NCBI RefSeq assembly: GCF_009728465.1
Contig: NZ_WOCD01000001.1
Location: 124,001 to 188,000, forward strand
DNA: 64,000 bases
Direction: 5' to 3'
Source of the DNA: Psychrosphaera haliotis
Lineage (GTDB): Bacteria; Pseudomonadota; Gammaproteobacteria; Enterobacterales; Alteromonadaceae
In this document: in pieces, positions 47,630 to 57,913 of the stretch
How positions within the stretch are numbered: the stretch's first letter is position 1
Layout: the number at the start of each line of letters is the position of its first letter
Made by a program: the position numbers and the translations under genes
Notes under the pieces: model-generated
What the model was told of the DNA's origin: nothing
The model's database searches: none
Seen by the model: the letters and a program-made list of their open reading frames with translations, nothing else

Positions 47630-48748
47630 TTATGCATCGGTTGCTATTTTATAAAGCTGAGTGCCAACCTGAACTGCAGCTGAGGGGTAGTGAAGTATAA
47701 CAATACCAGAGCTTGGAGATTTAATCTCTAGCAGTCCTCTGTCATTATCAAACTCTAAGGAGTTTAGTACTCGAGCTATAGTTTGCCCTTTCTCAACTTT
47801 ATCACCCGCTTTTGCTAGGTATTCAACCATACCTGCGTGCTTTGAAAATAGTGTTTTATAATTCTTTAAAGCTGTAACCGTTATATCGTTTGCGTCTATT
47901 TTAGGATTACCAGTTACTAGCCCTTCTGTGTTTAGGAAGTTTAATATGCCTTTCATATCTTCATAGGCTTGCGTTAAACATATGTTCTCTTGAGAACCAA
48001 GCTCAACGGTAAATGCTTTCACGCCATATTGGAATTCTACCCCTTTTTCGCAGAGGCCTTGTTGTAATAGCCTCCATGGAATAAAGCTCGCTTCGTCTAA
48101 AGCACCAGCAAACTTGCATGGTATGGAAATTATATTTTCAATATTAAAACGCCTAGCATGCTCTACTAAAAAGTCAGGACTATATATGTGTCGTGTAGAA
48201 GATGGTCCCGTATGTAAATCAATGACTAAATCAGCCTTAACGGCCAGCGACTGTAACTTATGGTTTAAATATTGCGCTGTATTTATACCCCACTCGCCTT
48301 TTGTTAAGTCTTCAATGGATTTGCTTAACGCGAACCTAAAGTCGGATACTATTCTTTTCTCATTCGCTTTATCATTTAAGGATTCACTACCTTCTAACGA
48401 GTTTAAAAACTTCGTTACTAAAGATTCATCATAATGATAAAAACGATTCCAATTATTACCCGTAGTTGCGTCAAAGCGTCCCTGTAAATACTCTCCTGCT
48501 CTTTGTGTTCTGCCAAAGGGATTACAATTGGGAACCAATATAAAGTTTGTGTTTAAACCTAGTTTAGGTAAAAAGGTTAATAGCTGAAAAATAACAGCAC
48601 TACCCTGCATTTCGGCTGCATGAACTGCGCTTTGGATATATACGCTAGGAGCATCGTCTTTTCCACAGTTTACATAATAAACAGGGATCCCAATCTCTTG
48701 GCCAGCGATATCCTGATTTAAGGTTAGTAGCTCTTTTGTAATCTTCAT
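47630..48748 (-). CDS. succinylglutamate desuccinylase/aspartoacylase family protein
   Basis: The 372-residue protein belongs to the M14-like zinc hydrolases that remove acyl groups from amino acids. Likely zinc ligands are in QSAVHAAEMQGSAV (HxxE) and VIDLHTGPSSTRHI (His), with FTVELGSQENICLTQ as the probable catalytic glutamate. NCNPFGRTQRAG matches the substrate-arginine region. The C-terminal 90 residues form a lipoyl-like beta domain (AGDKVEKGQTIARVL to SPSSGIVILHY). It lies 21 bp after lysC, so it is under the lysine riboswitch. The acyl-amino-acid substrate is unknown. Confidence 0.78.
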   Translation of the reverse strand: MKITKELLTLNQDIAGQEIGIPVYYVNCGKDDAPSVYIQSAVHAAEMQGSAVIFQLLTFLPKLGLNTNFILVPNCNPFGRTQRAGEYLQGRFDATTGNNWNRFYHYDESLVTKFLNSLEGSESLNDKANEKRIVSDFRFALSKSIEDLTKGEWGINTAQYLNHKLQSLAVKADLVIDLHTGPSSTRHIYSPDFLVEHARRFNIENIISIPCKFAGALDEASFIPWRLLQQGLCEKGVEFQYGVKAFTVELGSQENICLTQAYEDMKGILNFLNTEGLVTGNPKIDANDITVTALKNYKTLFSKHAGMVEYLAKAGDKVEKGQTIARVLNSLEFDNDRGLLEIKSPSSGIVILHYPSAAVQVGTQLYKIATDA

Positions 48749-48769
48749 ATTTAACGCTCTCTAAAAGGC

Positions 48770-50155
48770 TTAACCAAAAATCTGATCGTGAATATTAGTA
48801 ACAACGTTTTTCGCGATGCTTTGTTTAACTAAAAAACATACATTGTGCCTGCTTGCACCGTGGCAAATCATTCTTATTTGGTAATCACCTAAAGACTTAA
48901 ATAGTAATTCGGTGCTTGATATCGTTTCATGATCTGGATTGTGATTACCGATAACCGCCACCAATGATAACTCCCCTTCTATAGATACCGCGCAAAAGTC
49001 TTCCAATTCAGTTATGCACTCCTGTGGCAATATTCCTTCACTAACTCCATTTATGTTGTCAAACGTGAGCGCAACGGAGATTTCAGATGTCGTGATGAGA
49101 TCGACGGAAAGTTCATACTTAGCTAAAATAGCAAATACTCTTGCTAAAAAACCACTAGCCAATAGCATATTTGGACTACTTAGAGTAACAAGGGTCTGGT
49201 TTTCTCTAAGTGCAATTGCTCTTACGCCACTCGTTGAAGGTTTTGTTGTTAAATGAGTGCCGCCTGCAGAAGGTTCTAAACTTGAGCCCACAAAGACATC
49301 AATTTGAGATCTTATTGCCGGTAGTAATGTTGCAGGATGCAATACTTTTGCACCAAAAGTAGCAAGTTCAGCAGCCTCATTAAAACTAAGCGCTTTAATT
49401 GGTTTCGCTGTAGTGACAAATCTAGGATCAGAAGAGTATATGCCTGCCACATCTGTCCAAATCTGGAGTTTATCTGCATTGATTGCTTCAGCTATTAGCG
49501 CAGCAGAAAAGTCTGAACCTCCGCGACCCAAAGTCGTTGTATTTCCGAAGCTGTCTTCGCCAACAAAACCTTGTGTGATATACAGACATTCCGGCAGGTT
49601 TAATGACAGTTGGCTTTGTTGTTTTATTGCAGTTAAATCTGGCCTCGCATGACCAAATCGACTATCGGTCTTTATTATGCGTCGAGCATCAAATCTAACG
49701 AGTTGGGGTTTATCGTCAACATTAGAAAGCAACTCAGTCATTATTTCAGTAAATAAATAACTAGAAAAACGTTCACCAAACGATAGTATTTCATCCACTA
49801 ATTTCAAACTAAACTGCTCTCGTAACATTTGCGATGCGTATTCAAGCTCATGGACAAGGTTTAATACGTAACCGTTAACTCGGTTTTGTTCAATTTGTTT
49901 TTGTTCAAAAAGGCCAGCTGATATATCTAGTTGTATGTTTTTGATGTTATCAATTAGTGTAGAGGCAATTGCATCTGATACATCTTTTGCGGTTAGCTCT
50001 ACTAATAAATTAGTCACTCCTGCAGAAGCTGATAACACAACAACTTTTATTGACGGTTCTTCTATGACAATGTTGGCACAACGTACCATTGATTGATAAT
50101 TTTTTAAGCTTGTACCGCCAAATTTTGCAACGGTTACAGATGATACTTTTGACAT
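48770..50155 (-). CDS. lysC: lysine-sensitive aspartate kinase (type III)
   Basis: LysC phosphorylates aspartate at the entry to the lysine, threonine and methionine pathways. The 461-residue protein has the kinase motifs VAKFGGTSLKNYQSM and NTTTLGRGGSDFSAALIAEA, the RFDARR and DPRFVTTAKPI segments, and C-terminal ACT domains (about 310-450) for feedback by lysine. A lysine riboswitch lies immediately upstream. Length agrees with E. coli LysC (449). Confidence 0.95.
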   Translation of the reverse strand: MSKVSSVTVAKFGGTSLKNYQSMVRCANIVIEEPSIKVVVLSASAGVTNLLVELTAKDVSDAIASTLIDNIKNIQLDISAGLFEQKQIEQNRVNGYVLNLVHELEYASQMLREQFSLKLVDEILSFGERFSSYLFTEIMTELLSNVDDKPQLVRFDARRIIKTDSRFGHARPDLTAIKQQSQLSLNLPECLYITQGFVGEDSFGNTTTLGRGGSDFSAALIAEAINADKLQIWTDVAGIYSSDPRFVTTAKPIKALSFNEAAELATFGAKVLHPATLLPAIRSQIDVFVGSSLEPSAGGTHLTTKPSTSGVRAIALRENQTLVTLSSPNMLLASGFLARVFAILAKYELSVDLITTSEISVALTFDNINGVSEGILPQECITELEDFCAVSIEGELSLVAVIGNHNPDHETISSTELLFKSLGDYQIRMICHGASRHNVCFLVKQSIAKNVVTNIHDQIFG

Positions 50156-50230
50156 GTTTTTCCCAAATCTAAATTAAGTTTTGGGGAGGGATCAGGCACA
50201 GGTAAGATCGATGATTACGCAACTGAACTT

Positions 50231-50405
50231 ACCGGCCAGAAGCGCTCCACCATATAGGTGACAACCAATAGGACTCAACCTATATAGCCGAACAATACTT
50301 ATCTCAACAAGTATTACCCTCGGCGACTATTCCCTGACAAATTATCAATGAAGTTGAGACTTCTCCAATTTGCTACCTAATAGCCGCACCTCTTCTGACG
50401 TTGCA
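50231..50405 (-). promoter_or_regulatory. lysine riboswitch (L-box) aptamer of lysC
   Basis: Reading the minus strand, the conserved core is present in order: AGAGGTGCGG at the 5' end, TAGTCGCCGAGGG, TTCGGCTATATAGG, TGAGTCC, GGTTGTCACC and GGTGGAGCGCTTCTGG at the 3' end. All lie in the arrangement of the five-helix lysine aptamer, as in E. coli lysC. Downstream, GGTAAG and CTTACC can pair before the lysC start (50155) and may be part of the expression platform. I see no T-run terminator, so control of translation or RNA decay is likely. Confidence 0.93.
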
Positions 50406-50448
50406 TTTAGCAACACATCGGCATTTACCGACGGGCGTACTTTAATAA

Positions 50449-50478
50449 AAATTAGAGTAAAAAGTCAAATAAAGTTTA
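50449..50478 (-). promoter_or_regulatory. possible promoter of the lysC operon
   Basis: Minus-strand TTGACT (50473-50478) and TAAAGT (about 50449-50454) are 18 bp apart, about 45 bp upstream of the riboswitch. The -10 match is only 4 of 6. Confidence 0.35.
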
Positions 50479-50566
50479 TCGACTCTTTATTGGTTAAAAA
50501 TTAATTATGCGCCCGGTCAGCAGAATTTTATTCGTACTAATCAAGCTTACTTTTTACTCTAAGGAC

Positions 50567-51685
50567 TTATATGCGCTCTAAACTTATACAACCAACTGAA
50601 TATCCGGCACCAAAGCTACATAAAATACCCTTGTCCCCAACAGAAAAATCATCGCTGTATTTATGAAAAGCAACAATGGAACCCGCAGAGGCTGTGTTAG
50701 CGTATTCATCTAAAATTAATGGTGCGTCTAAAAATTCCGGCTCACGACCTAGAAGCTTTTTAGCCGCAAAGAGGTTCATATTAATATTAGCCTGATGCAA
50801 CCACATACGTTTGACGTCGGTTACAGACCAACCATTTTTGTTTAGGTGATCCGTGATGGTATTAGTAACTATTGGTAATAACTCTTTAAACACTTTTCTA
50901 CCTTCTTGGAAAAAGTATGAGTTATCAGCAGGTAACTCGTCATAACAATGGTCTACATAACTATGCGAACATCTAATGTTATTTGAAAATTTAGTTATTT
51001 GATCCGTAGCTACTATTTTAAACTGCTGCTTCGATGTAGCGGTTTCCATACTCTCGATAACCATGGCTGTTGCTACGTCACCAAATATGAAGTGACTGTC
51101 GCGATTCGTATAATCTAGTTGTGGCGTTGTAAACTCAGGGTTTACCACTAACACGCACGTTGCTGATCCTGCTTTAATTGAATTGTAAGCGTTGATAATT
51201 GCAAAAGTAGCTGTTGAACACGCTACATTCATATCAAAAGCAAAACCTGATGCGCCTAGTATTTGTTGCACTTCTACAGACATTGCTGGATATGAGCGCT
51301 GCATGTTTGAAGAGCCTAAAATAACCAAATCTATGTCTTCTGCTTTTTTACCAGATTTTTCTAATGCTTCTTTCGCGGCTTCAACGGCCATCAGCACCAT
51401 TTCCGGTGGCTCTTCCGCATTATACTTTTTCATCTTAGGATGAAGTACATTTACGTCAGTAATACCCTCTTTTACCATGGCATATCGTGACTTTATACCT
51501 GACGCTTTTTCTATGAACTCAACACTAGAACGTTTTTTTTCTTCAATATGCCCAGTTTCAATCTCTGTTTTATGTGTTTCATTAAATTGATCAGCGTATT
51601 CATTAAGAACATCAACTAACTCTTGGTTCGAGATTTTATGTGGAGGGGTAAATAGGCCTGTACCCGAAATTACTATTGATGACAT
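50567..51685 (-). CDS. beta-ketoacyl-ACP synthase III family protein
   Basis: The 372-residue condensing enzyme has the thiolase-fold catalytic triad: cysteine in DMNVACSTATFAI, histidine in RMWLHQANINMNLF and asparagine in LDEYANTASAGSIVAF. It is longer than FabH (about 317) because of an inserted segment near residues 25-60 (FNETHKTEIETGHIEEKKR), typical of a second KAS III subgroup found in gammaproteobacteria. It may start fatty-acid chains or prime a special acyl product. It sits alone between lysC and kdsA. Confidence 0.85.
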   Translation of the reverse strand: MSSIVISGTGLFTPPHKISNQELVDVLNEYADQFNETHKTEIETGHIEEKKRSSVEFIEKASGIKSRYAMVKEGITDVNVLHPKMKKYNAEEPPEMVLMAVEAAKEALEKSGKKAEDIDLVILGSSNMQRSYPAMSVEVQQILGASGFAFDMNVACSTATFAIINAYNSIKAGSATCVLVVNPEFTTPQLDYTNRDSHFIFGDVATAMVIESMETATSKQQFKIVATDQITKFSNNIRCSHSYVDHCYDELPADNSYFFQEGRKVFKELLPIVTNTITDHLNKNGWSVTDVKRMWLHQANINMNLFAAKKLLGREPEFLDAPLILDEYANTASAGSIVAFHKYSDDFSVGDKGILCSFGAGYSVGCISLERI

Positions 51686-51806
51686 ATTGAGCCTTTATAT
51701 TAAAACTGGTCTGCCATTATTATCTTAGTGGTAAATCAATAAGGCAAATTTAATTAAGAGTTGAAAAAGAGCTTAACCTCGTTTGATTAAGCTCTGTATA
51801 GTTAGA

Positions 51807-52697
<891 letters not shown>

Positions 52698-52724
52698 CTA
52701 ACCGAATAACTTTTAAATGATTTA

Positions 52725-53966
52725 TCAACTGGCTACATACTGTAATACTTGACCACAGAACCAAGCTGCATATGTGCCGATGGCATAACCCAAAACAGCC
52801 AGTAGAACGCCCACAGGCGCTAGAGCTGGATGGAAAGCAGATGCCACGATGGGTGCTGATGCAGCACCACCTACATTGGCTTGGCTGCCAACCGCCATAT
52901 AAAACAGTGGTGCTTTTATTAATTTTGCTACACCTAGCATTAAGCAGGCGTGAATAATCATCCAAATTGCGCCTAATGCAAAGTATAGTGGACTATCAAA
53001 TATTGCCATAATATCCATATGAAGACCGATAGCCGCTATCAAGAAATAAAGGAAGGCAGAGCCTACTTTTGATGCCCCTGCTGCTTCTATCTTTCTTAAT
53101 CGAGTAAATGACAATGCAATACCCATTGCACTAGCACTGACTATCATCCAGAAAAACTTACTGTGGAAACTTAGCTCTTTGGAGTTAGGGAAGTTTTCTA
53201 TCATAAACGGAGTGACAATATCTGAAAAGATGTGTGCGACACCAGTAACACCAAAGCCTATGGCACAGATAATCATTAAGTCTTCAAGGTGAGGAATACG
53301 AGCATGCTTTTTCTGAAATTCAATAACATTTGTTTTAAGCTCTTCTAATGCTGTGGTATCTGCGCCTGTTTTTGCGTCGATACTCTTGGCGTTGCCGGCT
53401 AACAATAATAGAACAGCCATCCAAATATTTGCCATTATAATATCAACAGCAATCATAGAAGAAAAAATAGTATCGCCAACTTCATAAATCTCTTTCATTG
53501 CCGTTTGGTTAGCGCCACCACCTATCCAACTGCCGGCAACCGTAGTCATTCCTCGCCAAACGTCTTGAGGGCCATTGTTACCAAGTAGTTCTGGGTAAAA
53601 ATACGAAACAATTAAAAGTGCTATTGGTCCGCCAATAACAATACCAAAAGTACCGGTAAAGAAGAGAATAATTGCTTTAGGACCCAGTTTTAAAATACCA
53701 GGTAAATCAACACTTATAGTTAAAAGCACTATACATGCAGGTAACAAAAATCGTGACGCGACATAGTAAATGTTGTCCGACGCCTCCACGCTTACTAAGC
53801 CTGCTGAGTTGAAAATAGAAGGGATAAAATAGCAAAGTAATAGCGCAGGAACATACTTATAAAACGCTTGAAACTTAGCATTGCTGCTTTTACTAGTGTA
53901 AAAGACAAAACCTAAAATAAGTGCTAATAACCCTAGGAGTGTTGCTTCATTTGTAATAACTGGCAT
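52725..53966 (-). CDS. DUF819 family membrane protein (possible transporter)
   Basis: The 413-residue integral membrane protein has about ten to twelve hydrophobic helices (for example FLLPACIVLLTISVDLPGIL, TFGIVIGGPIALLIVSYF) and the family signatures VAGSWIGGGANQTAMKE and GSQANVGGAASAPIVASAF. DUF819 (YjcL) proteins are uncharacterised, with glycine-rich repeats that resemble substrate-binding loops of secondary transporters. It lies between sirB1 and kdsA in an otherwise E. coli-like cluster. A pentanucleotide repeat starts 57 bp upstream of its start codon. Confidence 0.83.
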   Translation of the reverse strand: MPVITNEATLLGLLALILGFVFYTSKSSNAKFQAFYKYVPALLLCYFIPSIFNSAGLVSVEASDNIYYVASRFLLPACIVLLTISVDLPGILKLGPKAIILFFTGTFGIVIGGPIALLIVSYFYPELLGNNGPQDVWRGMTTVAGSWIGGGANQTAMKEIYEVGDTIFSSMIAVDIIMANIWMAVLLLLAGNAKSIDAKTGADTTALEELKTNVIEFQKKHARIPHLEDLMIICAIGFGVTGVAHIFSDIVTPFMIENFPNSKELSFHSKFFWMIVSASAMGIALSFTRLRKIEAAGASKVGSAFLYFLIAAIGLHMDIMAIFDSPLYFALGAIWMIIHACLMLGVAKLIKAPLFYMAVGSQANVGGAASAPIVASAFHPALAPVGVLLAVLGYAIGTYAAWFCGQVLQYVAS

Positions 53967-54022
53967 TTAAGCTGATTCCTTTAAACTCACGATTGAATTT
54001 TCAATTCTTATTCTTTTTATGT

Positions 54023-54084
54023 GTTTTGTTTTGTTTTGTTTTGTTTTGTTTTGTTTTGTTTTGTTTTGTTTTGTTTTGTTTTGT
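54023..54084. repeat. (GTTTT)12 pentanucleotide microsatellite
   Basis: Twelve consecutive GTTTT units with no interruption lie between the sirB1 stop and the DUF819 gene start on the minus strand (AAAAC repeats on the transcribed-sense strand). It is non-coding in this gap and would change the spacing in the DUF819 promoter or leader if units were gained or lost. Confidence 0.95.
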
Positions 54085-54108
54085 AAAAAAACAACCAATA
54101 TCTATAAT

Positions 54109-54912
54109 TTAATGCAATGTGTGGGTAGGAGCAACCTGCTCTTCTAGCTGAGATTTAAAAAATGCCGCCATAGGATCGTTTGGACAAGCCTTTATAAAGT
54201 ACTTTAAATCATCTGTAGCCACATGGTCACAGTCTAATTGCTGAAGCACTATTCCACGGTCACGTCTTTCATAAGGGTCTTCAGGTAAAAGCGCCATCAA
54301 TGTTTCGACACACAATAGCGCTTCTTCATAAAACCCTTCGGCCAATAGACAGATCTTTTGTTCGCTCAACAACTCTTTTATCAACTCTTCGTGGTCAATT
54401 GGCTGTGCGTATGCCGCAATGCCACTTAACATACTCTCATTTAAATCATCACTAGTGATAATATATTCTGTTGCACCAGAAATAGAGTCAATCACAATTA
54501 ACTCAGAGTTACTCAACTTAACCACTAAACCAATGTCATCTTGCAATTCAGCAATAAAAGCATTAAAACCCAATTCTTTTAATAGGTAGGCCATAACAAT
54601 AGCTAACGTTAAACTATTACCAGTTCGAGACTCGATACAATAACTCACTGATCCTAACGCAGACTCTGGCACGCTTTGCAGGCCAGGACCGGAAAATGCT
54701 AACTCATCAAAAATACTATCAATGACTTTATAAAGCTCTTCTTGATTAGGCACTTTCTCTACGCAGTATTGTTCAAGGTGATTAACAAGCTCTTCTAACG
54801 TAGCCAAAATATTAGGTTTGGATATCTTTGATTGCCAATTTTGTTCAAGATCGAGTAGCTCAATTAATAAATCGTTCGCGCTATTTGATGATATAAACCA
54901 GTTTGCTGACAT
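54109..54912 (-). CDS. sirB1: SirB1 family protein (transglutaminase-like, TPR)
   Basis: The 267-residue protein has the transglutaminase-like core with GSVSYCIESRTGNSLTLAI, where the usual catalytic cysteine of the family appears at RTGNSLTLA as serine, and a C-terminal tetratricopeptide-like part (YERRDRGIVLQQLDCDHVA, DDLKYFIKACPNDP). SirB1 is conserved next to kdsA and prmC, but its biochemical function is not established. Confidence 0.88.
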   Translation of the reverse strand: MSANWFISSNSANDLLIELLDLEQNWQSKISKPNILATLEELVNHLEQYCVEKVPNQEELYKVIDSIFDELAFSGPGLQSVPESALGSVSYCIESRTGNSLTLAIVMAYLLKELGFNAFIAELQDDIGLVVKLSNSELIVIDSISGATEYIITSDDLNESMLSGIAAYAQPIDHEELIKELLSEQKICLLAEGFYEEALLCVETLMALLPEDPYERRDRGIVLQQLDCDHVATDDLKYFIKACPNDPMAAFFKSQLEEQVAPTHTLH

Positions 54913-54949
54913 TACTTCTCTTAAAAATCAGATTTAATACTTTAGCGAC

Positions 54950-55309
54950 TTACGCTAGTTTTGTTACTGCCATAAATGCAGCTAAAATTAAGCTGATTGA
55001 TGCACCTGTTAACATTAAAATGGCTTTTTGCTTATTCGCGCTTTTTATTGCTAAGGCTGCAAACACAATATAGGCAATCACAAAGGCAACTTTGAAGGTT
55101 AACCAAGTAATAACAAGTGGGTATTGTTGAAGGACAATGCACAAACCAATAGCAGAGGCAATTAGACAGGTGTCGATAATGTGTGGCAATATTTTTAGTA
55201 ACTTCGGTAGGCTTTTACCAGCCATTTGAACTTGGTAAAACCTGAAATAGAATAGAATAACGCTCAATAATACAAATGTTAAATGAGCATGCTTTAAACC
55301 AATATACAT
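54950..55309 (-). CDS. sirB2: SirB2 family membrane protein
   Basis: The 119-residue protein has four predicted transmembrane helices (for example HLTFVLLSVILFYFRFYQ, ITWLTFKVAFVIAYIVFAAL) and the LPKLLKILPHIIDTCLIASA segment typical of SirB2 (invasion gene expression up-regulator). Gene order prmC...sirB2-sirB1-kdsA matches E. coli. Function is unknown. Confidence 0.9.
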   Translation of the reverse strand: MYIGLKHAHLTFVLLSVILFYFRFYQVQMAGKSLPKLLKILPHIIDTCLIASAIGLCIVLQQYPLVITWLTFKVAFVIAYIVFAALAIKSANKQKAILMLTGASISLILAAFMAVTKLA

Positions 55310-55397
55310 TTTAAAACCCTTGTTATGGCATTTACTTACATTTCATTGCCGCCAAAATCCAGTTGGCTATGTTAACAAATTAATTACAAATTATCTG

Positions 55398-56953
55398 CTA
55401 GCTTTTAAAAACCGCTTCAAATTTTTGATGATTCGTTTCAACTAGGTCTATAAGACTAGGGTCAAACTCGATACCTGCTTTTTCTTTTAGATATTGCATA
55501 GCTTGATCATGAGACCAGTCAACTTTGTATATGAGTGCGGTTCTGAGTGAATCATAAACATTAGCGACTTTAACTATACGGGCAAATATATGAATGTCTT
55601 TTCCTTTCAATCCTTTTGGATAACCGGAACCATCCCAATTCTCATAGTGTTGGTAGGCTATTTTAGATCCGAATTGTATAATTTCGCTTTTTGAGCCTTT
55701 TAGTATTTCATGCCCTAAAAGAGGAGACTCTTTTACCTGTTTCCATTCATCATCTGTTAGCTCAGACTGCTTTTTCAATAACGTGTCTGGCAGTGAAACT
55801 TTACCAATGTCATGCAAAGGCGCAGCCTTTTTTAACATTTCGATTTCTGACTCTTCTAAGCCGTACCAACTCGCTAGCAAACCAGTTAACGCAACCACAT
55901 TTCTTATATGACCGCCTGCATCGTTCAACCTTTTTTCAATGGCACCGCCTAAACGCTCTAATAATTCAGTTTGCGACGATTCTAATTCTACTTTTAACTG
56001 GATACTCTCGAAGGCAATTTGTACGTTTTTAGCAAACAATTCTACTAAGTCTCTGTGTGTATCACTTAAGTCAGAAGGTAACCCTGAAACAAAAAGCAAC
56101 GAATTTGTAGAGAACTTACTATGGCAATAGGCAATTAAGTAATTGTCTTGATAAACGATTGATCGTGATGAGATAGCCTGACTAAATGCGTCTTGTAATT
56201 GACTCGACTTGATAACGTCAACATCAGATACTTGATGTCCGATGTAATCAGCAAATTGTCCTTGTGCGGCTACAACAGTAAGGTCTTTTGACGTACTTCT
56301 AGCGGGGCAATTAATCATAAAACTATCGGTTGCATACATAGCCTGCTCTTCACCACAGCCTAGTACCGACGTCAGTTGTTGCATTACACCGTCAATGAAC
56401 TGTTCCATGGAATGAACATTAAATATATCGGCCGATGCAGAAATTATTTTTTAAGTCCTTCATGGCTCTGTTCTAAAGAACGCAAGTCTCTATAGGAGCG
56501 CAAACCTGATAGCACCACAGTAAATAATTTTTGAGCTGTTAATTCGGTTTTAGATTTATAGTCATTAATGTCGTAATTCAAAATTACCTGCTTTTCAGGA
56601 GCTTGCCCAGGCTGCCCTGTTCTTAAGATAATTCTCACATTTTTATTTTTAAGCTCGTTGCGAATATAATTGGCTACGTTTAGGCCAGCATCATCGGTTT
56701 CCATCACTACATCAAGTAATACAATCGCGATATCATTATTCTCTCTAATAATATCTTTAGCTTCAGCACCACTATAGGCGCTCATAAACTCTATTGTTTT
56801 TTCTTGATACAAAAAGTCACTCAACGCTAACTTCGTTACAGCATGAACCTCTGGCTCATCATCAACGACAAGGACTTTCCATTTACCAATTGTTTTTACT
56901 TCCTCAGGCTCTGGGTTATCGCCTGAAAATAAAAAATCATCAACCATGAACAA
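55398..56953 (-). pseudogene. response regulator with DUF3369 and HD-GYP domains, frame broken by one nucleotide
   Basis: Joined, this is a cyclic di-GMP phosphodiesterase-type regulator of about 518 residues. The order is receiver domain (VLVVDDEPEVHAVTKL, VLLDVVMETDDAGLN), a GAF-like DUF3369 middle, and HD-GYP (APLHDIGKVSLPDTLL, HYENWDGSGYPKGLKG). The upstream frame stops after SHEGLKK; the -1 frame carries on IISASADIFNVHSMEQFIDG. An extra A in the six-A run (T at 56449-56454 on plus) restores the protein. As written, the receiver part (169 residues) and the HD-GYP part (from ATG 56408, 336 residues) are separate. Confidence 0.87.
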
Positions 56954-57027
56954 CTATTTCCTATGCTGTTTAATACTACCACTGTACAACGAGTGTAAAT
57001 CATTAGTATTTAGACTAAACGCAAAGT

Positions 57028-57903
57028 TTAAAAATAGCCAATCGTTATACGATCATTTTGACCTAAATCAATAAATGTATTGATGTTTTTAAAGCCATTA
57101 TCAAAAAGACACTGGCGAACAAACTCAGCTTGATCATAACCATGTTCTAACGCAATCAATCCTTGTTTGTTTAAATAATTAGGAGCTTGTTCAATAATAT
57201 GGATTAGATCGGACTTTCCTTGATCCCCGGCAGTTAATGCACTTTTGGGTTCAAATCTAACATCGCCTAAGTCTAAGTGAGGATCTTGTGGGTCAATATA
57301 AGGCGGGTTGCTGACAATAATATCAAAGCGTTGTTCATGTACAGCTGAGTACCAATCACTTTGTATAAATGTACAGTTATTAATATTGTTTAATGATTTA
57401 TTTCGAGTCGCTAATTCTACCGCATCTTTGTTGAAGTCTGCACCTAGCCAAGCCATTTCTGGTAACTCACTGGCTAATGAAAGTGCGATAGCACCTGTAC
57501 CGGTTCCTAAATCTAAACCTTTGCCGTTCATTGGGAAATCAAAGTCTGATATTGAACTTAAAACCGTTTCTACTAACAGTTCCGTATCCGGTCTAGGGAT
57601 CAAAGTGCTATTATTAACTTCTAGTGTTAAAGTCCAAAAGTCTCGCTTTCCAATTAAATGTGCAATCGGGTGTCCGAGTAGCCTTTGTTCGACAAGTGAT
57701 GTGAAATATTCTAATTGCTCGGTTGTTAAAACAGCATCTGGCCACGTAAATAAATAAGCTTTTGGCTTTTCAATTACATGCAGTAACAGTATTTCTGCAT
57801 CTAGTTTAGCCGTATCAGACATTTTTTTAAAAGCTAAAGCGGCATCATCGATAGCCGCTTTAATGCTTGGTTCAGAAATGCTTAACTCAGATTTCACTGA
57901 CAA
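57028..57903 (-). CDS. prmC: peptide chain release factor N5-glutamine methyltransferase
   Basis: PrmC methylates the GGQ glutamine of RF1 and RF2. The 291-residue protein has an N-terminal helical domain and a methyltransferase core with LDLGTGTGAIALSLASELP (SAM loop) and the catalytic DIIVSNPPYIDPQDPHL. PrfA, its substrate, is encoded 10 bp upstream. Confidence 0.96.
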   Translation of the reverse strand: MSVKSELSISEPSIKAAIDDAALAFKKMSDTAKLDAEILLLHVIEKPKAYLFTWPDAVLTTEQLEYFTSLVEQRLLGHPIAHLIGKRDFWTLTLEVNNSTLIPRPDTELLVETVLSSISDFDFPMNGKGLDLGTGTGAIALSLASELPEMAWLGADFNKDAVELATRNKSLNNINNCTFIQSDWYSAVHEQRFDIIVSNPPYIDPQDPHLDLGDVRFEPKSALTAGDQGKSDLIHIIEQAPNYLNKQGLIALEHGYDQAEFVRQCLFDNGFKNINTFIDLGQNDRITIGYF

Positions 57904-57913
57904 TTTGTCTCAC

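Noticed and set aside
54023..54084. Short direct repeats as a possible CRISPR array
   Set aside because: The unit is 5 bp with no spacers and no cas genes nearby; it is a microsatellite.
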